Assembly (NCBI GenBank): GCA_016870945.1
Contig: VGAH01000010.1
Location: forward strand, 1-18,603
Reading direction: 5' to 3'
Length of the DNA: 18,603 nt
DNA from: Actinomycetota bacterium
Lineage (GTDB): Bacteria > Actinomycetota > Actinomycetes > S36-B12 > UBA5976
Part shown: piece by piece, positions 1-6,629 of the stretch
Layout of the letters: the number at the start of each line of letters is the position of its first letter
How positions within the stretch are numbered: position 1 is the first letter of the stretch
Position numbers and translations under genes: made by a program
Notes under the pieces: generated by a model
What the model was told of the DNA's origin: nothing
Seen by the model: only the letters and a program-made list of their open reading frames with translations
The model's database searches: none

Positions 1-71
1 TCGGTAAATTCGTAAAGGTAGAAGTACCAGTCGTGGGGGCGCCGGAGATTTATCAGTGGCAAAACCCCTGA
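1..71 (+). CDS. C-terminal tail of an unidentified upstream protein (partial)
   Basis: The third forward frame is open from the window edge to a TGA at 69-71; the other two forward frames meet a stop within the first 15 bases. The visible tail is about 22 residues and ends in PEIYQWQNP. It overlaps the first 16 bases of aat, which would fit tight packing on the same strand. I do not recognise the family, and so short a tail cannot be identified by eye. It could also be a chance open stretch upstream of aat. Confidence 0.4.
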   Translation, partial: GKFVKVEVPVVGAPEIYQWQNP

Positions 72-739
72 TGTGGCAGTTCCCGGACGTGCGTGAAGCA
101 GAGCCGGGTCAAGAGTTACTGGCTGTTGGCGGGGACATGTCCCCGCAGACTCTGTTAGAGGCTTACACACGAGGGCTCTTCCCGATGAATGTGCAAACGG
201 AGGCAGATGGTGAGGCCCTTGGTTGGTGGAGTCCTGACCCTCGCGGCGTGCTGCCCCTTGGTTCGTTGATCGTTAGTAAGTCACTAGAGAGGAGTGTTAA
301 GCGATTTAGCGTCACATTCGACCAAGATTTTTTAGGCGTAATGAAAGGCTGCAGAGATGCTCGCAAGGACGCTTGGATCACCGATGATTTTCTCGATGCC
401 TACCTGTGCCTACATGAACTTGGCCACGCACATTCGGTGGAGGTGCGAAACAAGGCGGGCGCATTAGTAGGTGGCCTTTACGGGGTTGAAGTCGGTGGCT
501 TGTTTGCAGGTGAAAGCATGTTTCATCTAGAAAGAGACGCTTCAAAAGTTGCCTTGGTCGCTCTGGTCGAAAAGTTGAAAGCCGCAGGCCCCGAGAACCA
601 GCTGTTAGATGTTCAATGGCGTACTGAACATTTGGCGACACTAGGTGTCATTGCGATTCCCCGAGGTGAGTACCTAGACCTTTTGGGTACAGCAGTGCTC
701 ATCGAGCCAGCTTTTGGTCAGTTGAGCTCTACGAGATAA
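56..739 (+). CDS. aat: Leucyl/phenylalanyl-tRNA-protein transferase
   Basis: Cytoplasmic enzyme that moves Leu or Phe from aminoacyl-tRNA to the N-terminal Arg or Lys of proteins, marking them for ClpS-ClpAP or ClpC degradation (bacterial N-degron pathway). The 227-residue protein spans the family's usual length and carries its hallmarks: GGDMSP near residues 25-30, WWSPDPR at 57-63, HELGHAHSVEV at 120-130, AGESMF at 151-156, and the DxQ pair (D185, Q187) matching the catalytic Asp and Gln of the E. coli enzyme. The start is GTG at 56, with GGAG at 44-47 as a well-placed ribosome binding site. The 3' end overlaps the convergent tusA-like gene by 22 bases, so there is no room for a terminator between them. 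Function assignment is firm. No clpS is present to confirm the pathway. Confidence 0.95.
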   Translation: MAKPLMWQFPDVREAEPGQELLAVGGDMSPQTLLEAYTRGLFPMNVQTEADGEALGWWSPDPRGVLPLGSLIVSKSLERSVKRFSVTFDQDFLGVMKGCRDARKDAWITDDFLDAYLCLHELGHAHSVEVRNKAGALVGGLYGVEVGGLFAGESMFHLERDASKVALVALVEKLKAAGPENQLLDVQWRTEHLATLGVIAIPRGEYLDLLGTAVLIEPAFGQLSSTR

Positions 740-957
740 AAGCTTTCGTTGGTGCGCCCTAGAAACTTGTGGCCTTTCATTTTGCACCATGCAGGTAGAT
801 CGATTGCGGTCGCAGGGTCGTCGGAAATGAGTGCCAGACGAGCCCCTGAATTCATTTTGCTGGCAACACGAGCAATTTCGATGATCGGCCGCGGACACGA
901 GCTACCTCGCGCGTCGACTATATGGGCATCGCCAACTTCTTCAGCAGCGGCATTCAT
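718..957 (-). CDS. TusA/SirA-family sulfur carrier protein
   Basis: A 79-residue cytoplasmic sulfur-relay protein. It has the family signature D-A-R-G-x-x-C-P-x-P at residues 15-24, with Cys21 as the expected persulfide carrier. It also has the SDDPAT stretch (45-50) and a second conserved Cys58, as in E. coli TusA. TusA proteins take persulfide sulfur from a cysteine desulfurase and pass it on for tRNA thiolation or other uses. The ATG overlaps the TGA of the desulfurase-like gene by 4 bases (ATGA, 954-957), so the two are probably translated together. In other actinobacteria these domains occur as one fused protein (recalled, not checked); here they are separate. The acceptor cannot be told from sequence. 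Confidence 0.9.
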   Translation of the reverse strand: MNAAAEEVGDAHIVDARGSSCPRPIIEIARVASKMNSGARLALISDDPATAIDLPAWCKMKGHKFLGRTNESFYLVELN

Positions 958-2186
958 AATGAAGTGACACCGGCCCGATTGCGTAACTCACTAAGTACAT
1001 TCGACAGATCTTGGACGAACAGCTTTAAGTCTTCATCAGAAGTTGCCGCATTAAAGCTAACTCGAATGTTGCCTTGAGTCAGGGCGCCCATCGCGACAAG
1101 AACGTGAGACGGCCCTACGGCATTGGCCACACAAGATGAACCACTCGTGATTGAGATATCCCTCTTGCTTAGTTCGTCAATAAGCGCTTCACCATGCACA
1201 TACAGCAGAGAAAAAGCCACCAAGCCAGGGGTGCTGCCCGTCTCCGCAGTATCACCAAGCAAGACCAAGTCTGGGATTTCCTTAGTTAGCAGGTCTCGTA
1301 GCAACTCGCTTTGGCGAGTCAGTTGATCTCGCGACTGATCAAGTCGACGGCCACAGTCTTCTAACGCAGCTGCGCTAGCTAGCGCCAACCCAACGTTAGG
1401 TTCCCCGACGGCAACTTGTATCTCACGTGCGTCGCGCGGGTCTGCGCCCAGGCCGACTTGAGCTTTGAACTTGACACCGTTTCTGATTGCAAGAATCGCG
1501 ATACCAAGTGGGCCAGACCACGATGCTGGGCTTAACACGGCAACATCGACTCGCTTGGGTAGTTTCAAACTCTGAACCCAGCTAAGTGGCCCAAGGGTTG
1601 CATCGGCAAACCAAACTGCACCGGCCAAACTGTCATCGGTCAAGAACTCCCACGGTTGTTTCGTGCCGACTTCATGGTTTGCAATTTGCACTATGGCTAA
1701 GCCGCTAGTCGCCGCCCCATCATCCGTTGCCGCGCCATCATTAGTCGCCGCGTCGCCATTTGTCACACCGTCGCAAGCAAGGGCTTTGGCAAACGCCACG
1801 ACATCTATGCGTCCGACCTCGTCCACATCTATTAGTGACACCCGTTCGGCGTCTAGCGTGCCGAGCCCCTCCAATATGAACGACTGCTCAACTTTCGACG
1901 CCACCACTTTGTGTGAGCTCGCATTAACCAGGCCGCCTAGCCCAAGACGAAATGCCAACGGAACCGATTGGACAAAACAGATCTCGTTTGCCTCGAACCC
2001 AAGTGAATTCGCAATGGAACTACGAGCAGCTTGCAAAAGCTCATTCGCGATTCGTCCTGGTTGGTGTAAGCGGCCCGGGTTCGCCCAGCCATGTTCGATG
2101 CCCTTAAGTAACGCGTCTCGAGCCGCCTCACTTAGCGGACCCCCGGAATTCGCGTCGAAGTAACCGGCATGTGTTGGGCTCGTCAC
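954..2186 (-). CDS. Class V aminotransferase/cysteine desulfurase-like protein lacking the PLP lysine
   Basis: A NifS/IscS-fold protein of about 410 residues from a GTG start at 2186. A longer TTG start at 2261 is possible but would overlap the divergent ctaC start by 22 bases; the GTG places the conserved YFDANSGG near the N-terminus. Family features kept: IANHEVGTKQP, the Asp that contacts the PLP ring (D195), the cysteine loop SGSSC with C352, GPSHVLVAMG, and NIRVSF. Features lost, by hand alignment to E. coli IscS: the PLP lysine (IscS K206) is Ser222, the adjacent His205 is Ala, His104 is Gln, Gln183 is Leu, and the phosphate-binding Thr76 region reads SVP. The frame is intact, so this is not an obvious pseudogene. 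A low-complexity hexapeptide insert lies before IANHE. It is coupled to the TusA-like gene, so a sulfur-handling role is likely, but classical desulfurase catalysis is doubtful. Confidence 0.82.
   Translation of the reverse strand: MTSPTHAGYFDANSGGPLSEAARDALLKGIEHGWANPGRLHQPGRIANELLQAARSSIANSLGFEANEICFVQSVPLAFRLGLGGLVNASSHKVVASKVEQSFILEGLGTLDAERVSLIDVDEVGRIDVVAFAKALACDGVTNGDAATNDGAATDDGAATSGLAIVQIANHEVGTKQPWEFLTDDSLAGAVWFADATLGPLSWVQSLKLPKRVDVAVLSPASWSGPLGIAILAIRNGVKFKAQVGLGADPRDAREIQVAVGEPNVGLALASAAALEDCGRRLDQSRDQLTRQSELLRDLLTKEIPDLVLLGDTAETGSTPGLVAFSLLYVHGEALIDELSKRDISITSGSSCVANAVGPSHVLVAMGALTQGNIRVSFNAATSDEDLKLFVQDLSNVLSELRNRAGVTSL
1707..1760. repeat. Three tandem 18-bp units inside the desulfurase-like gene
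   Basis: On the minus strand three consecutive 18-base units encode NGDAAT, NDGAAT and DDGAAT. The units lie at 1707-1724, 1725-1742 and 1743-1760 and are imperfect copies of each other. They fall between the helix ending in KALACDG and the conserved IANHE strand, where IscS has only a short connection. They look like an in-frame minisatellite expansion into a surface loop. Confidence 0.7.
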
Positions 2187-2239
2187 ATTGGCGACGTTAG
2201 CCGTATCGCGTTGAGCTGCACCAAGTAAATTAAGCGCAT

Positions 2240-3115
2240 ATGAAGTCTGACCCTGGCTCAAATCAAGGCGGCAAGAAGCGCTGGGGTTTAGCGGCTCTTA
2301 TTGTCACACCCCTGGTGTTGGCCGGGTGTAGCCAGCAAGATCTTGCGACTTGGTCTCGTCTGGGTATGCCTGAGCCGGCTACCGAAGAAGCGCCGCTGAT
2401 TTTGCAACTCTGGCAAGGCTCTTGGATCGTCGCCGGGTTCGTCACACTTCTCGTCTACGGCCTAATCGCCTTGGCAATCATCTTGTATCGCCGGCGTCGA
2501 GGCGATGAGATTCCCCCGCAAACTCGCTACAACATCCCGATCGAAGTTCTTTACACGGTCGTGCCGCTCATCATCGTCTTCGGGCTTTTCTATTTCACCG
2601 CCCGCGACCAAACTGAAATCATGGAGCTCACCGATGACTTCGATCACTCAGTCAATGTGGTGGCCTACCGATGGAGTTGGGGCTTTAACTACATGGAAGA
2701 AGACACCTACGACGTCGGCACCCCAGCAGTCGCGCCCGTCTTGTACCTGCCAGTCAATGAGAAAGTTCGATTTGAACTAACTTCGCCAGACGTAATTCAT
2801 TCGTTCTGGGTGCCTGACTTTTTGTTCAAGATGGACGTGGTTCCTGGGCGTATCAATAAGTTCGAGTTAACGCCGAACAAACTTGGTGAGTTCCCAGGTA
2901 GGTGCGCGGAATTGTGTGGGGTCGATCACTCACGAATGCTGTTTTCAGTCAAAGTGGTATCGAGGCCTGAATTTGACCAGCACATGCAAAATCTGCGCGA
3001 CAGGGGTTACTCAGGCCTGTTAGACACCGGTCGAGTTCTGGCAGAGTTAGCAGGCACACCTAATTGCGAAGGCCCTGAAGCTTCGGTGCTGGCCTGTAGG
3101 GAGCGTGATGCATGA
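2240..3115 (+). CDS. ctaC: Cytochrome c oxidase subunit II (aa3 type, CuA-bearing lipoprotein)
   Basis: Receives electrons from cytochrome c (here probably QcrC in the supercomplex) through the dinuclear CuA centre and passes them to subunit I. The 291-residue product starts with a basic region and a lipoprotein signal peptide ending in L-A-G-C (Cys30). Two membrane helices follow (about 56-84 and 98-120), then a cupredoxin domain facing outside. CuA ligands are complete: H187, C222, E224, C226, H230 and M233. A C-terminal tail after about residue 255 carries two extra cysteines, C276 and C286. The ATG at 2240 has no clear ribosome binding site. The stop overlaps the ctaD start (ATGA, 3112-3115). 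First gene of ctaC-ctaD-ctaF. Confidence 0.96.
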   Translation: MKSDPGSNQGGKKRWGLAALIVTPLVLAGCSQQDLATWSRLGMPEPATEEAPLILQLWQGSWIVAGFVTLLVYGLIALAIILYRRRRGDEIPPQTRYNIPIEVLYTVVPLIIVFGLFYFTARDQTEIMELTDDFDHSVNVVAYRWSWGFNYMEEDTYDVGTPAVAPVLYLPVNEKVRFELTSPDVIHSFWVPDFLFKMDVVPGRINKFELTPNKLGEFPGRCAELCGVDHSRMLFSVKVVSRPEFDQHMQNLRDRGYSGLLDTGRVLAELAGTPNCEGPEASVLACRERDA

Positions 3116-4860
3116 CGATCTTGGCTGACCGCCCAGATGCGACCACCCGACTTAATTTTGCGCCAACCAAGGTCAAGCCTAAGAACCAAAATCTCGGCAA
3201 AGTAATCGTTTCGTGGCTTACCAGCACCGATCACAAAGTCATTGGTTATCTCTATCTCATAACCTCGTTCATCTTTTTCATGATCGGCGGCCTAATGGCC
3301 ATGGTCATTCGCGCCGAACTAGCCCGCCCCGGCCTTCAAATTGTTAGCAACGAGCAGTACAACCAGCTATTCACCATGCACGGCACGATCATGTTGTTGT
3401 TATTTGCAACACCGATGTTCGTAGGTTTCGCCAACATCCTTGTTCCCTTACAAATTGGCGCACCTGACGTTGCCTTCCCGAGGTTGAACATGTTTGGGTT
3501 CTATCTCTTCTTGTTTGGTGGATTGATTGCAATTGCAGGGTTCTTGACCCCAGGTGGTGCAGCCAATTTCGGGTGGTTTGCGTATGCGCCACTTTCAAAC
3601 GCCGTTAACAGCCCTGGCATGGGTGCAGACCTGTGGATTATGGGCCTAACACTCGGTGGTCTGGGCACGATCTTGGCGGCAGTTAATTTCATAACCACGA
3701 TCTTGACCATGCGCGCACCGGGCATGGTGATGTTCCGCATGTCCATTTTCACGTGGACGATTTTGTTGACTTCAGTCTTGGTGTTGGTGGCCTTCCCGAT
3801 TCTGGCTGCAGCTTTATTGATGCTCGAGTTAGATCGAAAGTTCGGGTCGGTGGTTTATGACTCGGCTAACGGCGGGGCGCTTCTTTGGCAGCATCTGTTC
3901 TGGTTCTTTGGCCACCCCGAGGTTTACATCATCGCTTTGCCGTTTTTTGGAATCATCAGCGAGATCTTGCCAGTCTTTAGTCGTAAGCCAGTTTTTGGTT
4001 ACAAGGGTTTGGTCTTTGCGACGATTGCGATAGCGGGTCTGTCGGTAGCGGTTTGGGCGCACCACATGTACGTAACGGGGGCGGTTTCCTTACCCTTCTT
4101 TGCGTTAACGACGATGTTGATTGCAGTGCCAACTGGGGTCAAGTTCTTTAACTGGATCGGCACTATGTGGCGAGGCTCTTTGTCATTTGACACGCCCATG
4201 CTCTATGCACTGGGCTTTTTGGTGACGTTCTTAATTGGTGGCCTAACTGGGGTGCTTTTGGCGATGCCCCCGATTGACTTCCACGTTTCTGATTCTTACT
4301 TCGTCGTCGCGCACTTTCATTACACGGTTTTTGGCACGGTGGTCTTCGCTATATATGCAGGTTTTTATTTCTGGTGGCCGAAGTTCACGGGCAAGATGCT
4401 CAACGAGCGCATCGGCAAGATTCAGTTTTGGATGCTCTTTATCGGCTTCCAGCTGACCTTCTTGGTTCAGCATTGGCTCGGCGTCGAGGGAATGCCTCGC
4501 CGGTATGCCGACTACTTGGCCAGTGACGGTTTCACCACGTTGAACATGATCTCGACCATGGGCTCGTTCTTGCTCGGCGCTAGCACGTTGCCCTTCTTGT
4601 GGAACGTTTACATCACCACTCGCTATGCGCCGAAGGTGCTAAGTGATGACCCATGGGGTTGGGGGATGAGTCTTGAGTGGGCAACCACCTGCCCGCCGCC
4701 GAGACACAACTTCTATTCGATTCCGCGCATTAGGTCAGAGCGACCCGCTTTTGATGCTGCGCACCCCGAACTGGCATCTAGCGACTTACCTAAGCGGGCT
4801 AACGTCTTAGACGATCTAGTCGGGGGCCCGAGCATCGTGGTCGAGAGACTTAAGAGGTGA
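3112..4860 (+). CDS. ctaD: Cytochrome c oxidase subunit I
   Basis: Membrane core of the proton-pumping aa3 oxidase, reducing O2 to water. The 582-residue protein has about 12 hydrophobic helices. Ligands are all present: low-spin haem a H90 and H403, haem a3 H401, and CuB H268, H317 and H318, with Tyr272 in the HPEVY motif (268-272) placed for the His-Tyr crosslink. Proton channel residues are also visible: N108 and D119 (IGAPDVAFPR) for the D channel, E270 at its end, and K344 (TGVKFFNW) for the K channel, so this is an A-type pumping oxidase. The start is the ATG at 3112, overlapping the ctaC stop, with AGGGAG just upstream. It overlaps ctaF by 4 bases (GTGA), so the three genes are translationally coupled. 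Confidence 0.98.
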   Translation: MTILADRPDATTRLNFAPTKVKPKNQNLGKVIVSWLTSTDHKVIGYLYLITSFIFFMIGGLMAMVIRAELARPGLQIVSNEQYNQLFTMHGTIMLLLFATPMFVGFANILVPLQIGAPDVAFPRLNMFGFYLFLFGGLIAIAGFLTPGGAANFGWFAYAPLSNAVNSPGMGADLWIMGLTLGGLGTILAAVNFITTILTMRAPGMVMFRMSIFTWTILLTSVLVLVAFPILAAALLMLELDRKFGSVVYDSANGGALLWQHLFWFFGHPEVYIIALPFFGIISEILPVFSRKPVFGYKGLVFATIAIAGLSVAVWAHHMYVTGAVSLPFFALTTMLIAVPTGVKFFNWIGTMWRGSLSFDTPMLYALGFLVTFLIGGLTGVLLAMPPIDFHVSDSYFVVAHFHYTVFGTVVFAIYAGFYFWWPKFTGKMLNERIGKIQFWMLFIGFQLTFLVQHWLGVEGMPRRYADYLASDGFTTLNMISTMGSFLLGASTLPFLWNVYITTRYAPKVLSDDPWGWGMSLEWATTCPPPRHNFYSIPRIRSERPAFDAAHPELASSDLPKRANVLDDLVGGPSIVVERLKR

Positions 4861-5249
4861 AGATAAGTGCTTGGCTTTTTATCTTGGGGTGCTTTTTCTT
4901 TTTCGCGGTGACCGGGATTTATTGGTGGGTTACTGAAGAAATCATTGGGACGACGGCTTTGCTACTTACCGGTGGTATGGCCATTCTTATCGGTTTCTAC
5001 ATTTTGCTTTCGACCCGCCGCCTTGGGCGCTTACCTGAGGACGAGGCTGACGCGGCTATTGACGAAGCAAACCCCGACTACGGGTTCTTTAGCCCTCACT
5101 CTTGGTGGCCGTTAGCACTGGCGGCTAGTGCAGCGATGATTTTCACCGGCGTTGTCGTTGCCTCTTGGATCGTGGTGCTAGGTGTGCTGGCCCTCTTCTA
5201 TTCACTAGTTGGGCTTCTTTTCGAGTACTACCGCCCCTCTCGCGCCTAA
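4857..5249 (+). CDS. ctaF: Actinobacterial cytochrome c oxidase subunit IV
   Basis: A 130-residue small membrane subunit specific to actinobacterial aa3 oxidases and needed for a stable oxidase in related organisms. Four hydrophobic helices are visible in two pairs (about 4-25, 32-52, 84-105 and 107-125). They are split by an acidic cytoplasmic loop and the family hallmark GFFSPHSWWP. The GTG start at 4857 overlaps the ctaD stop. It is the last gene of the ctaCDF run and is followed by only 28 bases before the stop of the opposing transporter gene. Confidence 0.95.
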   Translation: MKISAWLFILGCFFFFAVTGIYWWVTEEIIGTTALLLTGGMAILIGFYILLSTRRLGRLPEDEADAAIDEANPDYGFFSPHSWWPLALAASAAMIFTGVVVASWIVVLGVLALFYSLVGLLFEYYRPSRA

Positions 5250-5252
5250 AGC

Positions 5253-5272
5253 CCCCGTCCTCTTTGATGGGG
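5253..5272. terminator. Possible bidirectional hairpin between ctaF and the transporter gene
   Basis: CCCCGTC (5253-5259) can pair with GATGGGG (5266-5272) across a six-base loop, giving a seven-pair stem with one G-T wobble. It lies in the 28-base gap between two converging operons, where a shared terminator is expected. No strong T run follows on either strand (GCTTT on the minus side), so termination strength is uncertain. Confidence 0.4.
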
Positions 5273-5277
5273 TTGGG

Positions 5278-6621
5278 TTAGACCTTTTCGGGTTGGGGGT
5301 TTCCGACTTCGGCGATCGCCGCACGAATGTTGGTGCGCCACAGCAGTAGCCCGCCCAGGATGAAAAACACCACGAGTACCAGTATGGACGTGCGATAAGA
5401 GCCTGTTAGGGCAATCCCGATACCGAAGACCGCAGTGCCAATCCACGCGGTGCCGCGATTAGCGATCTCGAAGACGCCGAAATATTGCGCCTCTTTGTCG
5501 CGAGGAATCATCTGACTAAATAGCGATCGACTGAGTGCTTGGCTACCGCCGAGAACAAAACCGATAAGACCTGCCACTGCTGCGAACGCGATAGGCGCGC
5601 CTGCGGGGGTGTAGTACGCGATGACTAGAGCGATGACCCAAACCACCAAACTGCCCAAGATGACCCGAGAGCTACCAACCTTGCCCGCTAGATACCCAAG
5701 GGCCAAAGCACCGAAGACTGCCGTAAATTGCACGACCATCACAGCCCCGACGATTTCGCTTTCGGCGAGGCTTAGTTCTAGCAAGGCATAAGTGCCAGAG
5801 AGTGCGATCACCGTCTGGATTCCGTCGTTATAAAGCAGGAAAGCTGCCAAAAACTTCAGAGTCTGGGGATATTTGCGCGCTTCTTTAGCGGTCTGCCAGA
5901 GCTCGCCTAAGCGTGCGCCTACCGCCGAAGTCCAGGTGGTTGTGGGCAATTCGCTTAACGAATCGTCGACTAACCCTGGGTTACGAACCTTGCGAAGCCC
6001 AGTAATGGGGATTATCGACCAAAGCGCCCACCAGGCACCTGCGCTTAGCAGACTGATTCGAACCGCTTGATCTTGGGCGACCCCAAAGCTTTCAGCTTGT
6101 AGATACAAAACCAGATTAAAGATCAGCAAAATGCCACCACCTAGAAATCCAAACGCCCAGCCACGACTAGATACTTCGTCGCGCTCATTGGGGCCGGCGA
6201 TGTCAGGCAAGAAGGCGTTGTAGACAACTATGGACGCACCGAAGGCGACGTTTGCGAACACCAGCAAAACTGCGCCCAGGACATAACCGTTAGGGCCGAC
6301 TAGATACAGCGCCATCGTTGCTAGTGACCCCGCGTAAGCGAAGACCCCAAGCAGCACAGCACGGTTTCGCATGTGATCGGCGATGGCCCCCACTAGGGGA
6401 AACGTAAAAACTTGGACGATTACTGACGCCGAGATGGCCCAGGGGTAGAGACTGTCTGCAGGCACGTTTAGGCCAAATAGGGCTACGTTTCCGTTCGCGT
6501 CAGCGGAGTTTCGCGCTATCTCAGTTAGATAAGGCCCAAGAAAGACCGTTATTACCGTGGCCGAAAATGAAGAATTAGCAAAGTCGTAGAAGTACCAAGC
6601 ACGCCTTTGGCGCTTGAGCAC
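5278..6621 (-). CDS. MFS transporter of the UMF1/Atg22-like family
   Basis: A 447-residue integral membrane protein with about 12 hydrophobic segments. The N-terminal signature WYFYDFANSSF (residues 9-19) is typical of the UMF1 (Atg22-like) branch of the major facilitator superfamily, whose yeast member exports amino acids from the vacuole. An MFS-style basic loop (GAIADHMRNRA) follows the second helix. Bacterial members have no well-established substrate, so none is assigned here. The GTG start at 6621 lies 8 bases after the qcrB stop, so the gene probably reads through as the last cistron of ctaE-qcrCAB. A respiratory role is not implied by sequence. The adjacency may be incidental. Confidence 0.85.
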   Translation of the reverse strand: MLKRQRRAWYFYDFANSSFSATVITVFLGPYLTEIARNSADANGNVALFGLNVPADSLYPWAISASVIVQVFTFPLVGAIADHMRNRAVLLGVFAYAGSLATMALYLVGPNGYVLGAVLLVFANVAFGASIVVYNAFLPDIAGPNERDEVSSRGWAFGFLGGGILLIFNLVLYLQAESFGVAQDQAVRISLLSAGAWWALWSIIPITGLRKVRNPGLVDDSLSELPTTTWTSAVGARLGELWQTAKEARKYPQTLKFLAAFLLYNDGIQTVIALSGTYALLELSLAESEIVGAVMVVQFTAVFGALALGYLAGKVGSSRVILGSLVVWVIALVIAYYTPAGAPIAFAAVAGLIGFVLGGSQALSRSLFSQMIPRDKEAQYFGVFEIANRGTAWIGTAVFGIGIALTGSYRTSILVLVVFFILGGLLLWRTNIRAAIAEVGNPQPEKV

Positions 6622-6629
6622 GAGGTGGG

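Noticed and set aside
1663..2163. A 166-codon plus-strand frame rich in Ser, Ala and Pro
   Set aside because: It lies wholly antisense to the desulfurase-like gene, has low-complexity composition and no recognisable motif; the minus-strand frame carries clear family motifs.
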